Assembly: GCA_020627825.1 (NCBI GenBank)
Contig: JAHDGD010000033.1
Location: 1 to 32,734, forward strand
Direction of reading: 5' to 3'
From: Saprospiraceae bacterium
Lineage (GTDB): Bacteria; Bacteroidota; Bacteroidia; Chitinophagales; Saprospiraceae
DNA: 32,734 nucleotides
The translations under genes were made by a program, and so were the position numbers. This document shows positions 8,815-16,524 of this stretch, in pieces (position 1 is the first letter of the stretch; the number at the start of each line of letters is the position of its first letter). The notes beneath the pieces were generated by a model. That model was given only the letters and a program-made list of their open reading frames with translations, searched no databases and had not been told where the DNA came from.

Positions 8815-9147
8815 ATGAAGTATTTATTTTGTTGTATTATTTTTCTTTTCTCTTTAGGGGCTTCCGCCCAAAAAGTATATGAGGTGGAATATGAGAGTAG
8901 GGCGGATGTCAGTGTATTTGTATGTGATTATGAAAGTCAAGCAGACCTTCTAGTCTATAAAGAAGACTATGAGTCAGGTGCAAGAGGAAATGAAGGAAAA
9001 TGGTTTTTTGTTGACTATGAATCTCGAGCAGATGTAAGTGTGTATTTTGTTGAATATGAAAGCCGTGCTGATTTAAAAATCTATTATGTTTCTTATGAAA
9101 GTAGGGCAGGCTGGAGAAATAATTCGAAGAAAAGCTTACTTGATTAA
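8815..9147 (+). CDS. Small secreted repeat protein, DUF6150-like
   Basis: This 110-residue product has a signal peptide (MKYLFCCIIFLFSLGASAQ). The mature part consists almost wholly of five short units of about 12-18 residues built around YESRAD or variants (EYESRADVSVF, DYESQADLLVY, DYESGARG, DYESRADVSVY, EYESRADLKIY, SYESRAG). The alternation VYxVxYESxAD matches my memory of the DUF6150 family, whose function is unknown. The regular hydrophobic/Tyr pattern suggests a small beta structure. It begins 14 bp after the superoxide dismutase stop, so the two are probably one operon, which hints at a cell-envelope stress context but proves none. Confidence 0.8.
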   Translation: MKYLFCCIIFLFSLGASAQKVYEVEYESRADVSVFVCDYESQADLLVYKEDYESGARGNEGKWFFVDYESRADVSVYFVEYESRADLKIYYVSYESRAGWRNNSKKSLLD

Positions 9148-9219
9148 AGTAAAGTGATAGATTCCTTAGGATTTATCCATTATTCACGTTAAATTTTATA
9201 AGGTGTAATTCGCGTTTAC

Positions 9220-11691
9220 TTAATTACGCCGCCGTTTTTTCTTATTCTTTTTCATCAATTTTCGAATTGAATTTTCAACTTGATTTTTGAAGTTTTCTAA
9301 TTCTCTATTATTTGTTGATTTACGAGATTTATATTTACGTGGTGTTCTTCGTGGTGCACGTTTAGTAGATTTTCTTGGTTCGCCAGTTATAACTTCTCCT
9401 TGATCTTCCTCCCCAAATAGAATATCGAAAATATCAAGATTGTCAGGGTCTCGTGATCGTTCTACAGCTGCAAATTGCCCCGGGTGTTCTTGAAGAAAAG
9501 CGTATTCTTCTGTGCTAATTGAATCTGGACAGCTCACAGGTAAAGAATCAAACTCTATTATACTTGGTTGATAACCTTTACTTGCTACATATTCAAACAT
9601 TCTGCCTACCATAGGTAATGCTGTTCGTCCGCCTGAACCAGTCCCCAAATTTCGGAAATGAATTCCTCTGTTCTGTGCTCCGACCCATGCTCCAAAAACA
9701 TAATCTTCTGTTCCGCCAATAAACCAACCATCTGTTTGGTTTTGTGTGGTACCTGTTTTGCCTGCAACTTCAAAAGGAATATTATAATTATAAAGTCGTG
9801 CCCCAGTACCTTGAGCAGTAACATTTTTCATGATATCTTGAATCATCTTATAAGAAGCCTCTACTTCTGTTTTGACGTAGGATTGTTTTTTACGTTCATA
9901 CAAGATATTGCCCTTGGAATCTGTTATTTTACTTATTCCATATAAATCAGGTTTTTCTCCACCATTCATAATGGCACTATAAGCAGTAACCATTTCTTGT
10001 AAGGAAATATCAGCTGTTCCCAAAACTAGAGAAGGTACAGTAGGTAGATCACTTTCTATTCCTAACTCCTCAGCGAACTGAACTACATTTTTCATTCCTG
10101 CATGAAACATCAATTGTACAGAAACCGTGTTAACCGAACGGGTAAGTGCTTCTTTTACGGAAAGATACCCTCCATATTTCCCATCCGAGTTTTGGGGCTC
10201 CCAGTCTTTGTAGTCTGAGTAGATCCTGCGTTCATTCGGGAAATAATCACAAGGAGTAAGATTTTTTTGTAAGGCTTTTAAGTAAACGATCGGCTTGAAT
10301 GTTGAGCCAACTTGTCTTTTACTAACTACATTGTCATATTGAAAGTGTCCATAATCTATTCCGCCTATATAGGCTACGATTTCACCTGACTTTGGTTGAA
10401 CTCCTAGAACCCCTGTGTGCAATAAACTCATGTAATGCCTGATAGAATCTTCCACACTTTTCATTTCAGTCGGCGAATCATCCCAAGACCACAGTTTCAT
10501 TTTGCGTTCCACATCCATCAATACTTCTATTTCTTCATTCGTTCTATTTTTAAACCTTTTGCCAAGTTCTCCAGATGAAATTTCATTTTTAAAGTATCGG
10601 TCACCTGGGCCATATTTGTTACCATTCTTCCATGATCTTTCAAATATCCCTTGTAAAGCAGCCATGTGTTTTTCCATATTATGTTCAGCCGCTATTTGAA
10701 GATCATAATCGAGTGTAGTGTAAATTTTAAGGCCATCACGCTTGATGTGGTAGATATCCCCATTTTCCTTCGGGTTATCTTTTGCCCATTTTTCAAATTC
10801 TTTTCGAACGTATTGCTGAAAATAACGAGCAAGTCCCGTTGATTCGCTTATAGATTTATAGTTGAGTACAAGTTCTTTAGATTTAGCTTCTTCGAGTTCT
10901 GTGTCTGAGATAAAATCATACTTGTTCATTTGATTCAAAACAGTATTTCTTCTAGCAGTACATCTTTCTGGATTTCTTTTGGGGCTGTAATAAGTAGGGG
11001 CTTTTAAGATACCGACTAGGGTTGCAGATTCCTCAAGATTTAATTTGCTAGGTTCTTTTCCAAAGAATCTTTTCGAAGCAGTGTGTAAGCCGAACGCTCT
11101 TTCTCCGAAAGATATAGTATTCGAATAAAGCAAGAGAATCTCATCTTTTGTGTAGTTTTTCTCAAGTTTTTGGGCGATTGCAATCTCACGAAATTTATTG
11201 AGAGGAAGACTTAAAATCTTGAATCTTTTTCGTGGATATAAGTTTTTGGCTAATTGTTGGGTAAGGGTAGAGCCACCACCTGATGCGTCATTTTGAAGTA
11301 AGATGGATTTAATTGCAACTCGTCCTAGCGATCTGTAATCGATTCCAGAATGCTTGTAAAATCGAATATCTTCAGTTGCTAATAGAGCGTTTTTGAAAGA
11401 GGTGGTAAGGTCGCTGGTGTCAAGGTCAGCTCTATTTTCATCGTAAAAAATCCCGAATAGAGATCCATCACGAGCATAAAGTTCAGTGGATAGCGGGTTA
11501 TTAATGGATTGGATTTCCTCGTGGGAAGGGAGTTTGGTTATAATGCTCCATTTTACAGAGAAGAACAGCATAAGGATGAACAAAGATCCAAGAACAAACG
11601 CAGTAGAAAACGCGAAAATAAGTTTAGTATACCATTTCTTCGACGTAAACCAAGTCCAGAGCGCTAACCATTGCTTTTTTATTCTATTCAT
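9220..11691 (-). CDS. Class A penicillin-binding protein (PBP1A-type peptidoglycan synthase)
   Basis: This bifunctional enzyme polymerises lipid II and cross-links peptidoglycan at the outer face of the inner membrane. The 823 residues comprise a short basic cytoplasmic tail and a membrane anchor (about 23-46). The GT51 glycosyltransferase follows, with catalytic Glu107 in ATEDIRFYKHSG and the GGGSTLTQQLAKN block at 138-150. The transpeptidase has active Ser463 and Lys466 in GSTFK, SVN at 519-521 and KTG at 645-647. The extreme C-terminus is a highly basic Arg/Lys tail (about 780-823), common in this phylum's PBP1A and perhaps binding wall or nucleic acid-like polyanions. It converges with the DUF6150-like gene, and upstream lies the truncated DCC copy. 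All catalytic motifs are intact. Confidence 0.95.
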   Translation of the reverse strand: MNRIKKQWLALWTWFTSKKWYTKLIFAFSTAFVLGSLFILMLFFSVKWSIITKLPSHEEIQSINNPLSTELYARDGSLFGIFYDENRADLDTSDLTTSFKNALLATEDIRFYKHSGIDYRSLGRVAIKSILLQNDASGGGSTLTQQLAKNLYPRKRFKILSLPLNKFREIAIAQKLEKNYTKDEILLLYSNTISFGERAFGLHTASKRFFGKEPSKLNLEESATLVGILKAPTYYSPKRNPERCTARRNTVLNQMNKYDFISDTELEEAKSKELVLNYKSISESTGLARYFQQYVRKEFEKWAKDNPKENGDIYHIKRDGLKIYTTLDYDLQIAAEHNMEKHMAALQGIFERSWKNGNKYGPGDRYFKNEISSGELGKRFKNRTNEEIEVLMDVERKMKLWSWDDSPTEMKSVEDSIRHYMSLLHTGVLGVQPKSGEIVAYIGGIDYGHFQYDNVVSKRQVGSTFKPIVYLKALQKNLTPCDYFPNERRIYSDYKDWEPQNSDGKYGGYLSVKEALTRSVNTVSVQLMFHAGMKNVVQFAEELGIESDLPTVPSLVLGTADISLQEMVTAYSAIMNGGEKPDLYGISKITDSKGNILYERKKQSYVKTEVEASYKMIQDIMKNVTAQGTGARLYNYNIPFEVAGKTGTTQNQTDGWFIGGTEDYVFGAWVGAQNRGIHFRNLGTGSGGRTALPMVGRMFEYVASKGYQPSIIEFDSLPVSCPDSISTEEYAFLQEHPGQFAAVERSRDPDNLDIFDILFGEEDQGEVITGEPRKSTKRAPRRTPRKYKSRKSTNNRELENFKNQVENSIRKLMKKNKKKRRRN

Positions 11692-11839
11692 GAAGGAAAA
11701 ACCGTTTTCAACTTTAGTTTATTGTTTAGGCATATAAATCTATAGCTATTAATTTCAAGACGTTAAAAATTCGAATGTAAAAACCACATCAATTTTGATG
11801 CGTAATAATAAATTCAAAGCATGCGATTTCAAGTTTCAG

Positions 11840-12097
11840 ATATACCTATGTCTCACTTGCTCATCCGGAACAGTGCAAGTAGCTTTCTTTCCGAAGATCC
11901 GATATCGAATATAAGCAACTCCATCATACATCTTATCCGTCCATTTTAATGGAAGAATGCGACCGATTAACAATACCTTATGAAAACCAAAAGGTAGGAG
12001 TTCTACAATTTTTAAAACAGCACGAGACTTCAGATATACTTCATCGTGATGCACAAGTACAACACTTTCCATTTTTTTGGGCTCGAGCCCAAAATTC
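11840..12097 (-). repeat. 258-bp perfect direct repeat, left copy
   Basis: This segment is identical in sequence to 20284-20541 at a constant offset of 8,444 bp. The bases just outside differ (G at 11839 against T at 20283; A at 12098 against T at 20542), so these are the exact limits. It covers codons 50-135 of the DCC gene and includes the 20-bp palindrome at 12075-12094 close to its right end. Confidence 0.95.
12075..12094. repeat. 20-bp palindrome TTTTGGGCTCGAGCCCAAAA
   Basis: This is a perfect palindrome inside the duplicated DCC segment, 3 bp from the repeat boundary. It shares both arms with the palindromes at 2194-2217 and 28671-28691. In the gene it encodes FGLEPK on the minus strand. 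Confidence 0.7.
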
Positions 12098-12193
12098 ATA
12101 TATGAGTCACTTTTAATAATGGATTTATAGTTGGTTGAAAATATGTTTTTATAAATAATTAAGCTGGTATTAACTACCATACATATTTTCATT

Positions 12194-13306
12194 TTAAGAT
12201 ATTAGGTTAAGGTTGTAAGCAATATTTTCTAGATAATGTTCTCCATTTTCCATTGCATCTTCCAAATCCTTAGCATAAGTCGTAATACTTTCTACTTTGT
12301 CTAGATGTAAAACTTCAATTGAATGTTTTGAAAGCTCGTTTTTTCCTACAATAAGAGTTAAAGGCTTATTATATTTTTTACACAGTTTAGCTATACCCGA
12401 AATCACTTTTCCTTGAAGTGATTGATTGTCTAATTTACCTTCACCGCTGATGACATGATCAGCTTGTTTGATTTTTATTTCTAACTCTGTAAGATCTGCA
12501 ATAAGGTCAAATCCGCTGATTATTTCAGCGTTAAAAAATGGTAAAATAGATGCAGGAATTCCACCAGCAGCCCCCGTTCCTTTAGTTGTTTGAAGATCTA
12601 TTTTAAATTGCTCTTGAATTAATAAGTTGTAGTGTTTTAGTCCTTGATCTAATATTTTTACTTCATGGGATGATGCTCCTTTTTGAGGAGCATAAACATA
12701 AGAAGCCCCGTTCGGTCCGTATAAAGGATTTTCAACATCACACACAATTTTAAAAACAATGTTATTGTATTTATTATCTCTAGGTTCTATGATGCGATCA
12801 ATAAGAACTAAGGAATGGCCGATAGGGTCTAAAACTTTACCACTTCTATCCAAAAATATATAACCTAATGCCGATGCAATACCTATACCAGCATCATTAG
12901 TCGCACTACCACCCAAGAATAATTGTAATTCGGTAAAACCAGATTTAATAGCATTTTTAATCATTATTCCAGTTCCGTAAGAACTTGTATGAATAGGATT
13001 TCTATCCTCTTCTTTCAATAGTATCAAACCACTCGCGTCTGCTAATTCTATAAATGCTTTGTGACCTGAAAAATAGTAGGGTGCATCTATCTTTCGATAT
13101 AAAGGGTCGACAGTTTCTATAATTTTTGTTTCTAGAGAAAGGGATTGCTTTAAAATACTTAACGAACCTTCTCCACCGTCTGCCATCGGTTGAATAGAAG
13201 TAGTTACAATGTGATGTTTTCTTTTTAATCCCTTTGAAATGGCATTACAAACTTGTATGGCAGAAAGAGAACCTTTGAATTTATCGGAGGCAATTAATAT
13301 GTTCAT
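12194..13306 (-). CDS. Glycerate kinase (GarK/GlxK family)
   Basis: The enzyme phosphorylates D-glycerate with ATP, in this family usually to 2-phosphoglycerate, feeding lower glycolysis. The 370 residues fit the family length of about 375-380. Diagnostic motifs are the N-terminal IASDKFKGSLSA (4-15), MADGGEGS (41-48), LGGSATNDAGIGIASALG (131-148), KGTGAAGGIPAS (242-253) and SGEGKLDNQSLQGK (287-300). It is the last gene of the island's minus-strand series, 89 bp after the symporter gene. Beside a hydrolase that releases glycerate from glucosylglycerate or mannosylglycerate, its role is most simply to use that glycerate. A role in glycolate/tartronate metabolism is possible for the family, but no such genes are nearby. 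Confidence 0.93.
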   Translation of the reverse strand: MNILIASDKFKGSLSAIQVCNAISKGLKRKHHIVTTSIQPMADGGEGSLSILKQSLSLETKIIETVDPLYRKIDAPYYFSGHKAFIELADASGLILLKEEDRNPIHTSSYGTGIMIKNAIKSGFTELQLFLGGSATNDAGIGIASALGYIFLDRSGKVLDPIGHSLVLIDRIIEPRDNKYNNIVFKIVCDVENPLYGPNGASYVYAPQKGASSHEVKILDQGLKHYNLLIQEQFKIDLQTTKGTGAAGGIPASILPFFNAEIISGFDLIADLTELEIKIKQADHVISGEGKLDNQSLQGKVISGIAKLCKKYNKPLTLIVGKNELSKHSIEVLHLDKVESITTYAKDLEDAMENGEHYLENIAYNLNLIS

Positions 13307-13395
13307 GAGGTAAATGAAGTAAAAAGTTCAAGTGACTAAGGAAGATTAATTTTAAGAAGTGCTTTATAAATTATAAATTAATAAATAATGCTTTT

Positions 13396-14964
13396 TTAAA
13401 AAAGATTAGGAATCGAGCTGCTAATAATCACGATTATGGCGAAATAAGCAACTAATATAATTGCCTTGAAGTAATCAATTTGAAATGAACCAAAATGTAT
13501 ACGTGTATTTTTATTAGTGGAATCATTTTTATACAAGTAACTAACAAAAAGACCAACAAGCAATGTAACAACCGCACCAAATGCATTCCACCAGAACCAA
13601 AATACTTCTGGAACAAATAACCACAAATATAAATTAATAGACACCCCTGCTATTAAACCAATGTTTGCTCCTATTGCATTTACTCTTTTAAATGCTATAG
13701 CTGCTATAAATGTGGCTAAAATGGGACCATAAAATACGGATCCAACTTTGTTGATGGCTTCAATAACAGTTTTTGCAATATCACCAGTAAAAAATGCAAG
13801 AACAATGCATACTACTCCCCAAAATAAAGCGGAATATTTAGAGTATCTCATGTATCTTTCATCTGATAATTTATGTTCTCTGTTGAAAAAATCTTCTACA
13901 GTAGCAGCACTTAAAGAATTTATAGCAGAACTTAGTGAAGACATCGCTGCAGAGAAAATAGCAACCATAAGTATTCCAATTACACCATGAGGCAAGAAGT
14001 CTCTTATGAATATAGGTATCATTAAGTCAGGCTTGTCGGCAGGAATCACAGATAAAAATTCAGGACTTAATAGTACTAAAGTACCTATGACAAGACCCAT
14101 AAGGCAATAAATAAATGTTATGGGAAATCTAAGCAAGCCATTAAATAGTAAAGTTTTTTTAACAGTAGGTAAATCTTGAGCGGAGAATAGTCTTTGTACT
14201 TGACTTTGGTCAGTGCCATAGTATGAAGTATACAAGAAAAATCCACCGATTAACATTGGCCAGAAGCCAAATTCTTCTCCTTCTTCAAAGCCCATTGAAC
14301 TGAAATCTACAGCCATTAATCTTTGGTTATCAATATTTTGAATAAAGTTTTCCCAACCACCTATGTAATGAATTCCAGCAAATAAACATATAATTATGCC
14401 CAAAAATAGGATGATCATTTGAATCATATCTCCGTATACAACAGCTTTCATTCCACCTTGATAGGAATAAATAAGTGTTACAATCCCTATTATTAAAATA
14501 GTTTGCCACATTGGGAAATCCATAACACTGGTTAAAATAAGTGCTACAGTATATATCATAACACTTGTAGCGAATGCTCTGCTTATTTGAAAAACTCCAC
14601 TCAATAAAATTCTTGTTGAAGCACTAAATCTTTTTTCCAGAAACGCGTACACGCTAACAATTCCGGCTTTGTACATCGGTGGTATTAAAAAAACCATAAG
14701 GAAAAGCATGGCCAAAGGAACAGCAAATTCATACGTTAACCACATCATCCCACCACCTTTTTTTAATCCCACAAAAGCTGGTGCAGAAATAAAGCTTATA
14801 GCAGATAATTGAGTAGCTATTGTACTAAGTGATAATGGAAACCAACCAAAACTTTTACCTCCAAGAAAATAATCTTTACTATTCTTATTGTTTTTGAATA
14901 ATCTTCCAAGAAATAGAAATCCGATAATATAACAAAGTACTACAATCCAATCTATATAATTCAT
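13396..14964 (-). CDS. Sodium:solute symporter (SSS family), putative glycosylglycerate importer
   Basis: This 522-residue polytopic inner-membrane transporter has about 13-14 hydrophobic segments beginning with IDWIVVLCYIIGFLFLGRLF. Family features include the GGKSFGWFPLSLSTIATQLS region after the first helix (Na+-site residues in the Ser/Thr-rich stretch) and the signature-like SYYGTDQSQVQRLFSAQD in the middle. SSS proteins move sugars, amino acids or organic acids with Na+. The substrate cannot be read from the sequence. Because it lies between the GH63-type hydrolase and the glycerate kinase and follows a TonB receptor, I infer it imports the intact glycosylglycerate. It starts 138 bp after the hydrolase stop. 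Confidence 0.88.
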   Translation of the reverse strand: MNYIDWIVVLCYIIGFLFLGRLFKNNKNSKDYFLGGKSFGWFPLSLSTIATQLSAISFISAPAFVGLKKGGGMMWLTYEFAVPLAMLFLMVFLIPPMYKAGIVSVYAFLEKRFSASTRILLSGVFQISRAFATSVMIYTVALILTSVMDFPMWQTILIIGIVTLIYSYQGGMKAVVYGDMIQMIILFLGIIICLFAGIHYIGGWENFIQNIDNQRLMAVDFSSMGFEEGEEFGFWPMLIGGFFLYTSYYGTDQSQVQRLFSAQDLPTVKKTLLFNGLLRFPITFIYCLMGLVIGTLVLLSPEFLSVIPADKPDLMIPIFIRDFLPHGVIGILMVAIFSAAMSSLSSAINSLSAATVEDFFNREHKLSDERYMRYSKYSALFWGVVCIVLAFFTGDIAKTVIEAINKVGSVFYGPILATFIAAIAFKRVNAIGANIGLIAGVSINLYLWLFVPEVFWFWWNAFGAVVTLLVGLFVSYLYKNDSTNKNTRIHFGSFQIDYFKAIILVAYFAIIVIISSSIPNLF

Positions 14965-15102
14965 ATTCAGGATTTATCAATTAATTGCTTTTATTTATAG
15001 TCAAACATTACTCTATGAAGCAAAAACTCGATATAGCTACTATTTTAAGTAGATATAAGCATTTTTACTACTGTAATGTTATATTTTAAGGGTTTTCAAA
15101 TG

Positions 15103-16401
15103 TTATATGATATTTGATAAATCAAGTGCACACGCTGCGGTCCATGAAAAGTCATTTCCACCATATCCTTTCGAAAGGTCAAAAGCTACTGATTTTTGGG
15201 ATTCAAAATATTCATAGAATCCATGCATTTCAATTAGTTCAAGAAGATCAGTCTTTACAATTTCTGCAGTTGAATGAAAATTGTAGTTTTCTAATCCATG
15301 GTATATCATCCAGTTCATTTGTGGCCAAATAGGTCCTCGCCAGTATCTTTTTGAATCAAACAATGGGCTATCAACATCAAAGCTAGGACATATGTAAAAT
15401 CCTCTATCATGAAGTGATATGAGATAATTGTTTAAATCCTTAGCTTGTTTCTGGGAAGGAATATTTGCAAATAGGGTAGAAATACCTCCTATTTCTTTAA
15501 ATTCTATTTGCTCATTGTTTCTTAGATCATAAGGAGTAAATGTTCTTAATTCTTCATTCCATAATTTTTCTCTAAACTTGGGAATAGATTGTTGTTGCCA
15601 TTCTTCTAACTCACCTGTGTCTAGTCCAAATCTTTTACCTACCTTGATCATACTTTCATTGGACCTTATTAGTACCATGTTCATTAGGGTGTCCTGAATA
15701 AGAAAAGGACTTTCTTCAAAAATTCCTATTTCTTCATACTTGTTTTCTTTACCCAATTGGAGCAAATAAACATAGCGGTCATATTGATATGATGTTGGTC
15801 TTTCTTCAGCGGGAGCTATAGAAATGTCTCTTCGCTCATAAGATGGAATATCGTTTTGCGAAAATTTAATTTGATCTAAAGCTTTATCCCACAGCGGTGA
15901 ATTATCTCTCCCAGATTCCCAAGGATGAAATATAAAAGTCAATCCTTCATTTAGGGGATCCCTGTATTTATAGAAAAAACGATGGCTATTTATGATTTTT
16001 GGATAGATATCTTTTATAAATGAAATAAGATGTTGATCGTCTGGATATTTATTAAGCAGATTTTCGATAACGAATCCATGCACCGCTGGTTGTGTAATTC
16101 CGGAAGATTTGGGTTTATTAGGTGCACCTTTATTAACGCTTGATTCCCAAAAATCAAAATTTGGAAAATATGTTTTCTCGTTTTCACTATGAAACAAAAT
16201 ATGTGGTACCATTCCATTTTGCCATTGTCCAGAAAATAATGAATTTAGCTCTTTAATAGCACTATTTAAATTATAATGACTTAGACCAATTGAAGTGAAA
16301 CCTGAATCCCAATTCCATTGAAAAGGATACAAGTTTTTGGTTGGGATTGTAAATCCATCTTTCCAATTCAGATCCAATATTCGGCGTGCATCATCTTTCA
16401 T
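15103..16401 (-). CDS. GH63-type glucosylglycerate/mannosylglycerate hydrolase
   Basis: This enzyme is predicted to hydrolyse 2-O-glucosyl- or mannosyl-glycerate to the free sugar and glycerate. The 432-residue protein has no signal peptide, so it is cytoplasmic. Compared from memory with the mycobacterial glucosylglycerate hydrolase, it keeps WDSGF (Asp32, like Asp43 there), the SGITQP motif (100-105) and HPWESGRDNSP with Asp166 (like general acid Asp182). It also keeps YQYDRY (206-210), KRYWRGPIWP (351-360) and FYEYFES with Glu397 (like general base Glu419). The (alpha/alpha)6 architecture and length agree with the bacterial MgH/GgH branch of GH63 rather than with long eukaryotic glucosidase I. 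The neighbouring glycerate kinase strongly supports a glycerate-releasing substrate. I cannot tell glucose from mannose; trehalase-like (GH37) use is less likely. Confidence 0.85.
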   Translation of the reverse strand: MKDDARRILDLNWKDGFTIPTKNLYPFQWNWDSGFTSIGLSHYNLNSAIKELNSLFSGQWQNGMVPHILFHSENEKTYFPNFDFWESSVNKGAPNKPKSSGITQPAVHGFVIENLLNKYPDDQHLISFIKDIYPKIINSHRFFYKYRDPLNEGLTFIFHPWESGRDNSPLWDKALDQIKFSQNDIPSYERRDISIAPAEERPTSYQYDRYVYLLQLGKENKYEEIGIFEESPFLIQDTLMNMVLIRSNESMIKVGKRFGLDTGELEEWQQQSIPKFREKLWNEELRTFTPYDLRNNEQIEFKEIGGISTLFANIPSQKQAKDLNNYLISLHDRGFYICPSFDVDSPLFDSKRYWRGPIWPQMNWMIYHGLENYNFHSTAEIVKTDLLELIEMHGFYEYFESQKSVAFDLSKGYGGNDFSWTAACALDLSNII

Positions 16402-16432
16402 ACATATTTTTTAAATAATAAAAATATAAAAA

Positions 16433-16468
16433 AGCAAGACAAGAGATAGGATTCATCCTTGTCCTGCT
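16433..16468 (-). terminator. Terminator-like hairpin between receptor and hydrolase genes
   Basis: On the minus strand AGCAGGACAAG pairs with CTTGTCTTGCT over 11 bp (one G-U) around a 14-nt loop and is followed at once by six T. It lies 57 bp after the receptor stop and 32 bp before the hydrolase start. It would end or reduce transcription from the receptor promoter before the enzyme and transporter genes. Confidence 0.65.
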
Positions 16469-16524
16469 ATATGAATAAATAATTCTGTCATACTCTCACA
16501 AAGAATGTACTTAAAGAATCTTAA

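Larger units (their letters stand above)
11836..12192 (-). pseudogene. Truncated duplicate of the DCC thiol-disulfide protein gene
   Basis: Residues from NFGLEPKK onward of this 118-codon frame are identical to residues 50-135 of the intact DCC protein at 20277-20687. The first ~32 codons (MKICMVVNTSLIIYKN...) come from unrelated AT-rich sequence after the glycerate kinase stop. The DxxCxxC active motif is therefore missing and the copy should be non-functional as an oxidoreductase. The duplicated DNA ends inside the last shared codon; here the frame closes with TGA instead of Val-TAG. An ATG lies just 1 bp after the glycerate kinase stop, so it could be translated as a fusion, but I regard it as a gene fragment left by the event that placed the 8.2-kb block. 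Confidence 0.85.

Noticed and set aside
7947-9193. 12-bp direct repeat ATTCACGTTAAA at 7947-7958 and 9182-9193, flanking the superoxide dismutase operon
   Set aside because: In a 33-kb AT-rich window tens of 12-mer matches are expected by chance, so this does not show a mobile unit.
9658-9945. 95-codon plus-strand frame inside the penicillin-binding protein gene
   Set aside because: It lies wholly antisense to an intact conserved gene and has no family features; the same applies to the other antisense frames in the window.
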